64,000 nt of DNA from Nocardioides malaquae (GCF_015070385.1 NZ_JADCSA010000009.1:1-64000); one strand, 5' to 3'; shown: positions 46,085 to 55,431, counted from the stretch's first letter. Made by a program: numbers and translations. The notes: generated by a model not told the origin, from the letters alone.

Positions 46085-46893
46085 CGCAGGATCCCCAGCG
46101 GACGTCCGTCGGCGTCGACCACCAACTGCTGTCCGTCGACGGTGGTGGCGCTCAGGGTGCGCTCGGGGCGGTCGGCGCCCACGAAGTCGCGGACGAACGC
46201 ATCGACCGGGGCGGCCATGATGCTCTGCGCGGTGCCCGACTGGGCGATGACTCCCCCTGTACGCAGCACGACGACGTCGTCGGCCAGCCGGAAGGCCTCG
46301 TCGACGTCGTGGGTGACGATGACGATCGTCTTGCCGAGCTCGCCCTGGATGCGCAGCAGTTCGTCCTGGAGCTCACGGCGCACAATCGGGTCGACGGCCC
46401 CGAAGGGCTCGTCCATCAGCAGGATGTTGGGGTCGGCGGCCAACGCCCGGGCCACGGCCACGCGCTGCTGCTGGCCGCCGGAGAGCTGCGCGGGGTAACG
46501 GGACGCGAGCGTCGGCTCGAGGCCGACGAGGGTGAGCAGGTCGAGCGCGGCGGTGCGGGCGGCCTTGCGGGGCGTACCGGTGAGCACGGGCACCGTCGCG
46601 ACGTTGTCGACGACCGTGCGGTGGGGCAGCAACCCACCGGCCTGGGGCACGTAGCCGATGCGGCGACGCAGGGCGACCTTGTCGAGCTCGCGCACGTCCT
46701 GACCGTCGATGAGCACCGTGCCGCGGGTGGGGTCGACCATCCGGTTGACCATCCGCAGCAACGTCGTCTTGCCCGACCCCGACGACCCGACGAGGGCGAC
46801 AGTGCGGTGGGAGGGCACCACGTGGGAGAAGTCGGTGACCGCGACGGTGCCGTCACGGTAGGTCTTGCCGACGCTCTTGAACTCGATCCCCAT
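46081..46893 (-). CDS. osmoprotectant ABC transporter ATP-binding protein
   Basis: A 270-residue ATPase with Walker A GSSGSGKTT, signature LSGGQQQRVAVARAL and Walker B ILLMDEPFGAVDP, typical of the OpuCA/ProV importers. It is shorter than OpuCA and lacks CBS domains, so osmosensing through CBS is not expected. It is the first gene of the transporter operon, coupled to the permease. Confidence 0.92.
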   Translation of the reverse strand: MGIEFKSVGKTYRDGTVAVTDFSHVVPSHRTVALVGSSGSGKTTLLRMVNRMVDPTRGTVLIDGQDVRELDKVALRRRIGYVPQAGGLLPHRTVVDNVATVPVLTGTPRKAARTAALDLLTLVGLEPTLASRYPAQLSGGQQQRVAVARALAADPNILLMDEPFGAVDPIVRRELQDELLRIQGELGKTIVIVTHDVDEAFRLADDVVVLRTGGVIAQSGTAQSIMAAPVDAFVRDFVGADRPERTLSATTVDGQQLVVDADGRPLGILR

Positions 46894-47015
46894 GCCATCT
46901 CCTCTGACAGGTCACCCCTTGGACGAGGGCGCCTGCAGGCTAGTGCCCACCCCGACGCCGGTGGAACCCTCCGCTTCTGGACACTCCGCGCTTCTGGAAG
47001 CTCCGCGCCGCCGGC

Positions 47016-48773
47016 TCAGGCACCGTCCTCGGTCAGCGCCGCGGCCGGCAGCCAGTCGGCTCCGAGCAGCTGGGCCAGGTCGGTGAGGCCGGACGTGTCG
47101 CCGCCGACGGTGTCGGAGGCGGCGGCGATCCGTTCGACCATCACCTTGCCGACCTGCTCCTCGACGGTGCCCTCGGCATAGGCGATGTGCCACGGCGACA
47201 CCTGGTGGTCGCGGTGGGTGCGGCCGGTGACCTGGCGTCCGGCGATGCCGGAGAAGCGGGCCTGGTGGAAGACGCCGACACGCGGCTCGGTGCTGGCCTG
47301 CCGGCCGTCGGCGAGGGTCTCGCCGGCGTGCAGGCTGATGGAGGCGACGGTGGTGAAGACGCAGACCTTCGCCTCGCCGGTCTGGAACTTGAGCCGCTCG
47401 GCCTCGGCGTCGAACCGGTCGCGGCCGTAGATGGTGGCCACCTCCAGGCCGGAGTCGCGCAGCCGGTCGGCGATGGGGTCGGCGGCGGTGGCGACGAACT
47501 CCACCGAGCAGGCGACCTGTCGCTCGGCGTGCACCTGCTGGGCGATCCAGTCGACGGTGGAGTCGACGCGGATCAGCCCGGCCTTTTGCCGGAAGCGCAG
47601 CAGCGCGGCGCGACCCTTGGCGACGTTGCGGCCGCGGCGCGCGATGTCCATCTCCGCGCAGAACTCACCCCACTCGGCTTCATACGCCGCCCGCTCGGCA
47701 GGCGTCAGCGTCACGGGCATGCCGGAGATCGGCACCGGCCCCCACGGTGCGGCGCGGTGCAGCATCGCGGGAGGGCGTACGTCGGTGAGCCACCCGCGCA
47801 CCAGCTTGAGGTCAGCGGCGCGACGGGCGGGGTCGGTGGTCCAGGTGGCGCCGTAGCGACCGTGCTCGACCTCGACGCCATGGCGTTCGAGGGCGGTGGC
47901 GAAGTCGGCGCCGGGTTGGGTCGTCGACGTCCACTCCCGCATTGGCTCATCGTGCACCTGCGCGTAGGCGGGCGCGAGGTAGGGCAGCTCGAGGGGCGTG
48001 TGGCCGGGCGTGGCGGTGGTGGCGATGACGAAGGGGGCCTTGTCGTGGGGCAAGGCGAGCCCGGAGATGCGTGCCCACAGCTTCCACCGCTTGGTGGTCG
48101 TGCGGCGCAGCGCGTGGGCTTCGTCGGCGATGATCACGTCCCAGGTGTGGTCCTTGACCTTCTCGAGCCGGTCCCAGGTGATGACGACCCACTCCAGGCC
48201 GCCGTCGCCCAGCCCACCGTCGCCCAGCGCGGTGATCGTGCGGCACCAGTGGCCGATGGTGATCGCGGCCGGCCGGTCGGCCACGACGAGCACGCGCCGG
48301 GCGCCCCGGAGGTCGCCGACGGCGGTGGCGCCGAGGACCGCGGAGATCGTCTTGCCCACGCCGGGCTCGTCGGCCAGCAGGAAGAGCCGCCCACCGGCCG
48401 CGGCGCGTTCGGCGATCGCATCGGCAGCTTCGAACTGGAGCTGTCGGGGCTCGAGCGTGTCGCTCGGCTCAGGGGTGGGGGCGGGGTCGTCGGGGTTGAG
48501 CTGGTGCTCGATGAAGCGACCGAGCGTGTGCGGCCCGGGCGCGTAGGCCCGCAGGTGCGCGGGCAGCGTACGTCCGACGTGGAGGTGGGTCTTGACCGCC
48601 GGGTGCCACGTCGCGCCGTCGACCTGGGTGCCGTAGGGCACGTCGAGCACCCAGATCCGCTCCCCCGGGCCGGCCGTCGGCAGGGGCCGCGCTGCGCCAC
48701 GCGCGCTGCTGCGACGGGCGGTGCCGGTGCGGCCACTGCGGCGGCGGCTGCTGGATCGACGGGAGGTGGCCAC
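47016..48773 (-). CDS. SNF2/DEAH-type helicase, phage-like
   Basis: A 585-residue ATPase. It has a basic Ser/Arg-rich start (1-30), helicase motif I as ADEPGVGKTISA (around 135), motif II as IIADEAHALRR, a TTATPGHTPLEL motif III and a C-terminal helicase half with GRDRF and VTGRTHRDHQ (motif VI). The Walker A is the variant DEPGVGKT typical of SNF2-like DNA helicases carried by actinobacteriophages and integrated elements. No phage gene, nuclease or methylase is adjacent, so it could be a domesticated phage gene or a lone defence helicase. Confidence 0.8.
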   Translation of the reverse strand: MATSRRSSSRRRSGRTGTARRSSARGAARPLPTAGPGERIWVLDVPYGTQVDGATWHPAVKTHLHVGRTLPAHLRAYAPGPHTLGRFIEHQLNPDDPAPTPEPSDTLEPRQLQFEAADAIAERAAAGGRLFLLADEPGVGKTISAVLGATAVGDLRGARRVLVVADRPAAITIGHWCRTITALGDGGLGDGGLEWVVITWDRLEKVKDHTWDVIIADEAHALRRTTTKRWKLWARISGLALPHDKAPFVIATTATPGHTPLELPYLAPAYAQVHDEPMREWTSTTQPGADFATALERHGVEVEHGRYGATWTTDPARRAADLKLVRGWLTDVRPPAMLHRAAPWGPVPISGMPVTLTPAERAAYEAEWGEFCAEMDIARRGRNVAKGRAALLRFRQKAGLIRVDSTVDWIAQQVHAERQVACSVEFVATAADPIADRLRDSGLEVATIYGRDRFDAEAERLKFQTGEAKVCVFTTVASISLHAGETLADGRQASTEPRVGVFHQARFSGIAGRQVTGRTHRDHQVSPWHIAYAEGTVEEQVGKVMVERIAAASDTVGGDTSGLTDLAQLLGADWLPAAALTEDGA

Positions 48774-48782
48774 CTGAGGACG

Positions 48783-50003
48783 TTAGCGTCCGGTGACGCG
48801 CAGGGCGTCCTGGGCGAACACCACCGTGGCTTCCACGGGCACCGACGTCGAGGCCACGATCGAGAGCTCACCGGTGGCGGGATCCCACGCCACCAGGCGG
48901 AAGCCGCTCACGCGTCGCCCGATGTCGGCGACCTGGAGCAGGACCGTGCCGTCGTCGGTGAGAGCGACGGGGGTCAGCCCCCAGTTGCTGTAGTTGCCGT
49001 CACGGTCGAGCACGGGCAGCCGCGACTGCGGGGTCAGCGTCGAGCGGTCGGCGACGACCACGGCGAAGTCCTGGTTGTCGTGGGTGGTGCCGACGACGGT
49101 GTCCTCGCTCGCCTGGATGCGCAGGAGGCGGCCGGTCCGGTCCATGTCCACCTCACGCACAGCGCCCCCGTCGTGGTCGACGAGCACCTTGGGTCCGGAG
49201 AAGTCGGTGCTGGTCAGCCAGTCGCCCGAGGGGTCCACCGCGCTGGACATCGCGACGGGGACGGCGATCCCCTCCGCGGCGCCGGAGTCGACGGCGACCA
49301 TGTAGGCCCGCGGGCCGCCGCTGTAGAGCAGCGTGTCCTCGTCGAGGAACGTCCAGCGTCCGGTGTCCCAGGCCTCGAACCCACTGGGGGGCTGGACCGT
49401 GCGGTCGTTACCGGTCGCGAGGTCGTGCACCCGCACCCCGTCGTCGCGCTCCCCCGCCCTGCTGTCGTAGCCGTGGGCGACCGCGAGCCGGGTGCCCTGC
49501 GGGCTGAGCGCCACCTGGGGATACCTCCCGTCGATGGGCACCGTGCGCCAGTCCCCGTCAGTGCCGAGGACCTGGGCGAGGCCCGCCTGCTCCACCACCA
49601 GGACGCCGGCCCCGACGGGGTCGTCGGCCAGCAGCGGGGAGGAGTCGGGCGGCTCGATCACGTCCGGGAGCGCGGGGGCGATCCGGGCCGCGGCCGCAGG
49701 CAGGAGGTCGAGCTCGCGCGGGTCCCACTGCGGCCACTCCTCCACCTCGACGGTGGGTGGTGAGGCCGAGGACGACCCCGTCGGCGCCTCGCCGGGGGGC
49801 GCGGAGACCCTGGGCCCGTCCGGTGAGCCTGCGACCTGCATCCCGGCGAACACCGCCACCACCGCGGCTGAGGCAGCGGCGGCGGCCGCCGCACCCCGTC
49901 GGTGGGCACGGCGCCGCGTGGCGGCCTCCAGGGCGACCTGCTCGAGATGTGGGCTCTCGATGCGATCGGTCGCACGGGCCAGGAGTTCATGAAGCTCATT
50001 CAC
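48783..50003 (-). CDS. membrane-anchored beta-propeller-like protein, sigma-linked
   Basis: A 406-residue protein with the cytoplasmic start MNELHELLARATDRIESPHL, a basic RRRAHRRG stretch, a membrane helix (about 38-56), a Pro/Ser linker and an extracytoplasmic domain of repeated beta motifs (LSPQGTRLAVAHGYD, WTFLDEDTLLYSGG, VALTDDGTVLLQVAD). It has the same organisation as the 36633 protein but little identity. It overlaps the sigma factor gene by 8 bp, which supports a functional pair, possibly anti-sigma. Confidence 0.7.
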   Translation of the reverse strand: MNELHELLARATDRIESPHLEQVALEAATRRRAHRRGAAAAAAASAAVVAVFAGMQVAGSPDGPRVSAPPGEAPTGSSSASPPTVEVEEWPQWDPRELDLLPAAAARIAPALPDVIEPPDSSPLLADDPVGAGVLVVEQAGLAQVLGTDGDWRTVPIDGRYPQVALSPQGTRLAVAHGYDSRAGERDDGVRVHDLATGNDRTVQPPSGFEAWDTGRWTFLDEDTLLYSGGPRAYMVAVDSGAAEGIAVPVAMSSAVDPSGDWLTSTDFSGPKVLVDHDGGAVREVDMDRTGRLLRIQASEDTVVGTTHDNQDFAVVVADRSTLTPQSRLPVLDRDGNYSNWGLTPVALTDDGTVLLQVADIGRRVSGFRLVAWDPATGELSIVASTSVPVEATVVFAQDALRVTGR

Positions 50004-50493
50004 GGGGTCCTCCAGTGAGGTCGAGCAGCTCGGGTGCTCCCGTACGCAGGCGGGCGAGGGCGGCGGCGTTCTGGCTCTTCACGGTGCCGACGCTGACGCC
50101 CAGGACGTCCGCGGTCTCGCGCTCGGACAGGTCGTCGAGGTGCCGCAGCACCACCACCGCTCGCTGGCCGGGGGTGAGCCGGCCCAGGGCGCGACGCACG
50201 ACGAGGGCTGTGACCGAGTCGCTGCTGATCTCGTCGGGGACCGCGTCGTCGGGCTGCGCCCCGGGCGTCTCCCGGTGGCGCCGCCACCAGCTCACGTTGT
50301 CGTGCACGACGATCTTGCGGGCGTACGCCGTGGGGTTGCCGTCGCGCAGCCTGCTCCAGCGCAGCGCGACCTTGATCAGTGCTTCCTGCACCAGGTCCTG
50401 GGCGCGGTGCAGGTCACCGGTGAGTAGGTAGGCCGTGCGCAGCAGGGAGCGTTGGCACCCCGCCGCCCACTCGGTGAACCCCTCGTCGTCCAT
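49996..50493 (-). CDS. SigE-family (ECF-type) RNA polymerase sigma factor
   Basis: A 165-residue sigma factor. Region 2 has GFTEWAAGCQRSLLRTAYLLTGDLHRAQDLVQEAL, and region 4 has [41 protein letters not shown]. It is related to the 36036 sigma but clearly diverged. Its stop lies inside the start of the membrane-protein gene (8-bp overlap). No autoregulatory promoter was recognised. Confidence 0.9.
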   Translation of the reverse strand: MDDEGFTEWAAGCQRSLLRTAYLLTGDLHRAQDLVQEALIKVALRWSRLRDGNPTAYARKIVVHDNVSWWRRHRETPGAQPDDAVPDEISSDSVTALVVRRALGRLTPGQRAVVVLRHLDDLSERETADVLGVSVGTVKSQNAAALARLRTGAPELLDLTGGPRE

Positions 50494-50585
50494 ACGCTGC
50501 TCCGCCTCAGGTCAGGACTGCCTCGATGCAACCTCTCACCAGGACAACGCCGCCAACAAGCGCTGGGGTTGGGGCGACTTGTGGC

Positions 50586-50951
50586 TCAGCCCACCGAGAC
50601 GTCGACGATGCCGACGAACCGGCTGCCGATGCCGGGATACTCCGCGCGCACCTCACCGTCGAGCGGCGACGGCAGCTCCGCGAGTTCGTGGTGCTCACAG
50701 GCGAGGTGGGTGAAGGCGGGCCACCACTTCTTCGGCCTGGCCTTCTCGCTGAAGCCGCACACGCGGCACTCCAGCTCGACCCACACCGGCTTCTTGCCGG
50801 TCCGGTTGAGGCGCGACTGCACCAGCCAGGCCGGCGGGTTGTCCTCGATCTCACGCAGCTGGGCGTCGGTGAGCTGCGACGGCAGGCCGTGGCGCATGGC
50901 CATCTCAACGGGGATGTCGAGGCGCTGGGCAGCCTCACGACGGGTGATCAT
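50586..50951 (-). CDS. hypothetical protein with Cys/His cluster
   Basis: A 121-residue soluble protein I do not recognise. The N-terminal part (MITRREAAQRLDIPVEMAMRHGLPSQLTDAQLREIEDNPP) looks like a helix-turn-helix-type or other helical DNA/protein-binding start. It is followed by CRVCGF and CEHHE, a C-x2-C...C-x-H-H arrangement that could hold zinc. It lies 15 bp from the 2H phosphoesterase gene in the same direction and may be co-transcribed. Confidence 0.6.
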   Translation of the reverse strand: MITRREAAQRLDIPVEMAMRHGLPSQLTDAQLREIEDNPPAWLVQSRLNRTGKKPVWVELECRVCGFSEKARPKKWWPAFTHLACEHHELAELPSPLDGEVRAEYPGIGSRFVGIVDVSVG

Positions 50952-50966
50952 CGGGCTCCACGATAG

Positions 50967-51485
50967 TCAGTCGTTCGCGACCGCGACGTCCTGGATCGTG
51001 CCCTGCTCGGGGTCCCACCACCGCAGGCGGTCGCAGACCAGTTCGTCGGGAGCGTCGGTGGCGTACAGGACGTCGAGCACGTCGCCCAGGACCGTACGCG
51101 GGACGCGCCGCGCCAAGGTGACGTGCGGCGTCCAGACGGGGTGGCGCAGGTCGGGCACCACGGCCCGGACTCTCGCCGCGGCGGTCGCGAGCGCCGCGTC
51201 CGGCTCCACCAGGTGGGCCACGGTGACCCGAGCGCCCTGCCCGAAGAGCACCAGCCCCCGCGTGACGATGCGCGTGGGCAGGAGCGGACCCACCTCCTCG
51301 CGGCCCGTCAGGACGGCCACCTCCGGCACCCGCACCGCCGCGGCGAGGGTCAGGTGGGGAGCGTTCGTCATCGACCTGTGGTCCGCCTGCGAGGGCAGTC
51401 CGGCCGCCTTCAACGCCTCCCACTGGGCCAGGACGGCAGCCGTGGACTCCGGGGTGAAGGAGAGCTCGAGAGCGAAGTCGGGCAC
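50967..51485 (-). CDS. 2'-5' RNA ligase-like 2H phosphoesterase
   Basis: A 172-residue protein with the two family His-x-Thr motifs, APHLTLA and TPHVTLARR, spaced about 75 residues apart, which form the active site of 2H phosphoesterases. Family members open 2',3'-cyclic phosphates or join RNA ends; the cellular substrate here is unknown. GTG 51485 is preceded by TATCCT at 6 bp, so a leaderless start is possible. It diverges from the secreted hydrolase gene. Confidence 0.82.
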   Translation of the reverse strand: MPDFALELSFTPESTAAVLAQWEALKAAGLPSQADHRSMTNAPHLTLAAAVRVPEVAVLTGREEVGPLLPTRIVTRGLVLFGQGARVTVAHLVEPDAALATAAARVRAVVPDLRHPVWTPHVTLARRVPRTVLGDVLDVLYATDAPDELVCDRLRWWDPEQGTIQDVAVAND

Positions 51486-51573
51486 GAGGTGAGGATAGGT
51501 GACCGCTCGCGGAGACCTCGGCTCCTGACGGGCTGCACTAGGGTCGGCTCACCACTTGATCCGGGGGAATCCA

Positions 51574-52917
51574 ATGCGCCACACGCTCGTCCGACCTGAC
51601 CGCGTGCGCGCGCACCTCGTCGCCGTCGTGGTCCTGGCCCTCTGCGTCACGGGGTTGTTCGCACGACAGGCGTCGGCGGCCAAGCCGCGCCCCGACGGGT
51701 TCACCGGCTACGCCTTCGACGCCCGCTGCGCACCCACCCAGGAGCAGATGGACGCTTGGTTGACCTCGTCGCCCTTCTGGGGTGCGGGCATCTACATCGG
51801 TGGCTCGATGGTGTCCTGCCGCGAGAGCGCGACCGATCCGGGCCAGCCGCACCTCGACGCCACGTGGGTGGCGCGCCAGCGCGCCAACGGCTGGCGTCTC
51901 CTGCCGATCTGGGTCGGCCCGCAGGCCTCCTGCCACCCGCTCTACGGTGACCGCATCGACTCGACCCCTGCCGGTGCGTACGCCGCTGCGGGGGTGCAGG
52001 GGCGTACCGAGGCCACCGCTGCGGTGAGCCGCGCCCGCGAGCTGGGACTGCCGGCCGGCAGCACGCTCTGGTACGACCTCGAGGGCGGCTTCGACCTCGC
52101 CGACGACGACTGCCGGCGCTCGGCGCTGCGGTTCCTGAGCGGCTGGACGCTCGCGGTCCGCGAGCTGGGTTTCCGCCCGGGCGTCTACTCCAGCATCTCC
52201 GCTGGCATCCACGCCCTCGACAACGCCGACAACCTCTCCCCCGGCTCCTACGCGATGCCCGACCAGGTCTGGTACGCCTGGTACAACGGCCGCGCCGACG
52301 TCGCGGTCGACCGGCGATGGGTGCGTCCGAAGAGCTGGAAGGACCAGCGTGTCCACCAGTACGAGGCGCAGACGACCGCCTCCTACGGCGACGTCGCGCT
52401 CACGATCGACCGCAACTTCATGAAGCTCGACGGCGGTTCGAAGCCGCCACGCAACCTGCGCGAGTGCAAGAACACCCGCCTGGACTTCCCGTCCTACCCG
52501 CGGCTCAAGAAGGGAGCTCGCGGAGCCAAGGTGAAGGCGCTGCAGTGTCTGCTGAAGAAGAACAAGCGCTACCGCGGACGGCTCGACGCGAAGCTGGACC
52601 GTGACGTGGTGCGGGCCGTGCGGACCTTCCAACGCGGACGCGGCCTGCGCGCCACCGGACGTCCCACCGCGGCGACGTGGACTGCGCTCTTCGCGCACGG
52701 GCCAACGCCGCTGATGAAGGTCGGTTCGTCGGGCAAGCAGGCGCTGCGTCTCCAGCGGTCGCTGCGAGCTGCTGGCTTCAAGGGCGTGAAGCCGACCGGG
52801 GTCGTCACGGAGAACACGACCAAGGCCGTGGTCCGCTACCAGAAGAAGCGGGCGCTGTCGCCGACCGGTGTGATCACGGCCGACGTCTGGGCGGAGCTGA
52901 AGAAGGGGCGGCGCTGA
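51574..52917 (+). CDS. secreted DUF1906 glycoside hydrolase-like protein with peptidoglycan-binding domains
   Basis: A 447-residue secreted protein. The signal peptide ends near SASA-A (about 32). The DUF1906/GH25-like TIM barrel (about 38-285) has FTGYAFDARCAPTQEQMDAW, GIYIGGSM, LLPIWVG, LWYDLEGG with acidic catalytic candidates and FRPGVYSS. Two C-terminal peptidoglycan-binding domain 1 repeats follow (KALQCLLKKNKRYRG, LRLQRSLRAAGFKG). It probably cleaves or binds the cell wall. ATG 51574 has GGGGGA six bases upstream. Confidence 0.85.
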   Translation: MRHTLVRPDRVRAHLVAVVVLALCVTGLFARQASAAKPRPDGFTGYAFDARCAPTQEQMDAWLTSSPFWGAGIYIGGSMVSCRESATDPGQPHLDATWVARQRANGWRLLPIWVGPQASCHPLYGDRIDSTPAGAYAAAGVQGRTEATAAVSRARELGLPAGSTLWYDLEGGFDLADDDCRRSALRFLSGWTLAVRELGFRPGVYSSISAGIHALDNADNLSPGSYAMPDQVWYAWYNGRADVAVDRRWVRPKSWKDQRVHQYEAQTTASYGDVALTIDRNFMKLDGGSKPPRNLRECKNTRLDFPSYPRLKKGARGAKVKALQCLLKKNKRYRGRLDAKLDRDVVRAVRTFQRGRGLRATGRPTAATWTALFAHGPTPLMKVGSSGKQALRLQRSLRAAGFKGVKPTGVVTENTTKAVVRYQKKRALSPTGVITADVWAELKKGRR

Positions 52918-52928
52918 GGCATGACGCC

Positions 52929-53543
52929 GTGACTGACCTGTGGCTGTTCCTTCCAGCCTGCTTCGCCCTCAACCTCACCTTCGGGCCGAGCAACCTGCTC
53001 TCGGTCACATTCGGCGCGCAACAAGGTGTCGGCTTCGCCGTGGTCGCCGGCACGGCTCGCCTGGTTGCCTTCGCCCCGATGATTTTGGCCAGCGCCCTCG
53101 GACTGGGAGCCCTGTTGAGCGTCTCTGCGGTCGCGTTCGGTGTGCTCAAGGTGCTCGGCGCCGCCTACCTCATCTACCTGGGTGTGCGGCTGCTGATCGA
53201 TGCAAAACCGAAGGACCTCGGCGAGACGACCGCGCCCATGTCCCTGCGCGCGGCACTCCGCTCGGAAGGCACCGTGGCCTTGACCAACCCGAAGGCCATC
53301 CTGATTTTCACGGTGTTCTTGCCGCAGTTCGTCAACGTGGATCGCTACTGGTCGAGCTACGCGGTCGTCGGGCTCTCGTTCCTGGTGCTGGAGGTCGCGG
53401 CGATCGCGACCTACGCTGCGCTGGGTCGTTTGGCGAGGACCTTCGCCGCGACGAGACTCCATTGGCTCCAGCGAGCATCCGGTGTCGGGATGATCCTGTT
53501 CGGTGGTCTCATGGTCTTCGCCAGGCAGCCGGCTGAGCTCTGA
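52929..53543 (+). CDS. LysE-family exporter
   Basis: A 204-residue membrane protein with about six helices. The LysE/RhtB N-terminus FLPACFALNLTFGPSNLLSVTFGAQQG and the central NPKAILIFTVFLPQFV motif identify an amino acid or amino acid-derivative exporter. No LysG-type regulator adjoins. GTG at 52929 has GAGG upstream at long spacing. It marks the left end of a more accessory-looking stretch. Confidence 0.88.
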   Translation: MTDLWLFLPACFALNLTFGPSNLLSVTFGAQQGVGFAVVAGTARLVAFAPMILASALGLGALLSVSAVAFGVLKVLGAAYLIYLGVRLLIDAKPKDLGETTAPMSLRAALRSEGTVALTNPKAILIFTVFLPQFVNVDRYWSSYAVVGLSFLVLEVAAIATYAALGRLARTFAATRLHWLQRASGVGMILFGGLMVFARQPAEL

Positions 53544-53719
53544 TCTGTTTGGCGCGATGTGACTCGGAAGCCACGCTGTGACGGTGGTGGTCAGCCCTGT
53601 GTTCCCCCAGTCCCGGGGCGCACTCGCGGCGGAAAGACGCGCCTATCGCGGTATGCCCGGGCTTCGTCGCCCGCAGCGGGCCAGATGCGGCGACGCCAAC
53701 TTGCAATGACGGTCTCGAA

Positions 53720-54187
53720 TCATGGTGTGTAGCGCACGCCGCTGGGCTGGCATCGCGCAGTGCTGGTGGCTTCGGTTGAAGCGCATCCGCCGTCGACGAG
53801 TTCGCGCTCGCCGAGTGCCTCGGGCAGCTCTACGTCGTAGGAGACTGCGTTGTTCCCCTGGCAGTCAGCCGAGCTGGGTTCGCCTGGGCTGACGGTGAAG
53901 GTGATGACGACCTGGGTGTCGGTCATCTCGATGTCGGGGTCATTGACGGTGCCGGTCTCGCCGCTGTTGCAGCCGAAGCGGGTGACGTCGACGGTGAACG
54001 CGGTGGTGGCGGAGTCCGGAGTCTGGTCCTTGGTGAGGTCCCAGGTGGCTACGGCTTCGTCGTTGAACAGGCTGCAGCCACTGCTCAGGACCGCCGACAA
54101 AGCGACCATCGCGCAGGCTCGAATCGCCAAGTCCCGTCTGAACGTCCGCATGGGACTCGGACGGCGCGGGCGAACGCGAGGTTCCAT
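53720..54187 (-). CDS. small lipoprotein of unknown function
   Basis: A 155-residue lipoprotein. A basic N-terminal region (RPRRPSPMRTFRRD) and hydrophobic core end in lipobox LSSGC (Cys38). The mature part (about 117 residues) has four cysteines and alternating beta-like segments (TTAFTVDVTRFGCNSGETG, MTDTQVVITFTVSPG). I recognise no family. ATG 54187 has GGGAGG eight bases upstream; ATG 54151 is an alternative. It converges with the LysE gene. Confidence 0.6.
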   Translation of the reverse strand: MEPRVRPRRPSPMRTFRRDLAIRACAMVALSAVLSSGCSLFNDEAVATWDLTKDQTPDSATTAFTVDVTRFGCNSGETGTVNDPDIEMTDTQVVITFTVSPGEPSSADCQGNNAVSYDVELPEALGERELVDGGCASTEATSTARCQPSGVRYTP

Positions 54188-54520
54188 GGGCGCATCCTCC
54201 CAGGTGGGGGCTCCATCGCGGGCGCTTCGGAGGTTCATCGACATGCTCGCCTCGGCGACACACCACCCGCTCATCGGCATGAGCGGACATTCTCTTGTGC
54301 CGATAGGCGGGGGAATGGGGCAGGTCGGGCTGACGTCGATGTCGGGGGGGGCTTCGAGGGCCACCTTACGGCGCGACAGTGTGGTCAGGAGGACCCGAAG
54401 CCCAGCACCCAGAGCAGCCACCCGAGTACGCAACCGACAGCGAGAGCCAGGAGCGCCCGGTAGGTGCGCGTCCGGCGGGTGAATCCCAGTCCTACGCGCC
54501 ATCACGATCTGGTTCGCCAC
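54188..54520. other. gene-poor interval, no supported gene
   Basis: 333 bp between the lipoprotein start and the truncated nucleotidyltransferase. An open minus-strand frame at about 54385-54501 could encode a hydrophobic segment (RALLALAVGCVLGWLLWVLG) but has no usable start codon. A run of eight G occurs at 54344-54351. It may hold debris of a lost gene. Confidence 0.4.
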
Positions 54521-54925
54521 TTAGGAGACATGTCCTAGTCGAGCGAGCTTTGCGATGGCCAGGTCATGAGGTTCGAGGAACCTCGGTTGCGCGGGATCGG
54601 ACGACACGAGGTTCCAGCTGTGCAGCCGGGCGCGCCACCCGTCCGGGAGGATCGCCGTCTCGACGGCAAGGCCTTCGGCGTAGATGCCGTTCAGGTCATG
54701 GAACCCGGACATCTCTCCAATGGCGCCCTCGACCCTGTCTGCCTTGGCGCGACCCGGGTCGTGGAGGAACGCGATGTCGGCCTCCATCGAGGCGGTTGCT
54801 TCTGACGGGAGATCGTCCTCGTCGAAAGTGCCCAGGATCGACTGGGATCCGAGCACCAGGACCTCGGCGTCGCCCGCGATGGCACACGCAGACCGCAGGA
54901 TGTGGGCGAGTTGGAGTCGGTTCAC
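54521..54925 (-). pseudogene. DUF6036-like nucleotidyltransferase, C-terminally truncated
   Basis: 134 residues resembling small nucleotidyltransferases of the DUF6036/AbiEii-like toxin class: GDAEVLVLGSQSILGTF, ATASMEADIAFLHD with Glu-Ala-Asp acidic residues, and LEPHDLAIAKLARLG near the end. Family members continue for some 40-60 residues after this HDLAIAKL helix, so the stop after RLGHVS suggests loss of the C-terminus. GTG 54925 overlaps the HTH gene stop by 4 bp, a typical antitoxin-toxin order. Confidence 0.55.
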
Positions 54926-55431
54926 GCGGCGTCGTGCTCTCGTTCCCAGTAGTGCTTGAAGGAGCGCAGCACCTGGACCCGGGTCGTGTCGTCCAGGACT
55001 CCGGCAAAGGGGGTGTTCTGGCGCAGTTCACACGCTTCAGGTGCAGTCGAGAGGAGAGTGTCGAGCACGGCGTCCAACCCCTCCTCGAGGATCCGCTCCC
55101 ATGCATCGAGGTAGCGCACCGTCATCCCATCGCTGCGGTGCTCTGCTCTCCACCGCTCGATGTTGGCCCTCGCGCGATCCAGCACCTCGTCCGGCGACGT
55201 CATCAGCGGCGTCAGGAGCGCCCGGTGCAGCCAAAGGGAACGCTCCTGTTCCCGCGTCAGCACTGGATCTGACCCCAGGATCCGGTTGACCTCTTTGGCC
55301 GGGACGCGCCGGTGCTTGCCCACACGCACGTGCTCGACTTCGCCGCGGTCGCACATGTTGACCACGTGCTGGCGCGAGACACCCAAGCGCGTGGCAACGT
55401 CGCCAGTGCTCAGCAGTTCTGTTTCGCCCAT
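54922..55431 (-). CDS. HTH (excisionase/MerR-like) DNA-binding protein
   Basis: A 169-residue protein with an N-terminal helix-turn-helix of excisionase type (STGDVATRLGVSRQHVVNMCDRGEVEHVRVGKHRRVPAKEVNRIL, about 8-52), then a helical domain with LTPLMTSPDEVLDRARANIERW. It is paired by a 4-bp overlap with the nucleotidyltransferase, as in putative toxin-antitoxin loci, and may be the antitoxin-regulator. The start is placed at ATG 55431. The frame remains open upstream into an IS21 transposase fragment, so a fused 252-residue product is conceivable but unlikely. Confidence 0.65.
   Translation of the reverse strand: MGETELLSTGDVATRLGVSRQHVVNMCDRGEVEHVRVGKHRRVPAKEVNRILGSDPVLTREQERSLWLHRALLTPLMTSPDEVLDRARANIERWRAEHRSDGMTVRYLDAWERILEEGLDAVLDTLLSTAPEACELRQNTPFAGVLDDTTRVQVLRSFKHYWEREHDAA

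Noticed and set aside
47187-49763. 858-codon plus-strand open frame
   Set aside because: Antisense to the helicase and propeller genes, whose motifs are clear; no start signal.
54385-54501. Open minus-strand frame encoding a hydrophobic helix
   Set aside because: No ATG, GTG or TTG at a usable position after the upstream stop; kept only as a note in the interval entry.
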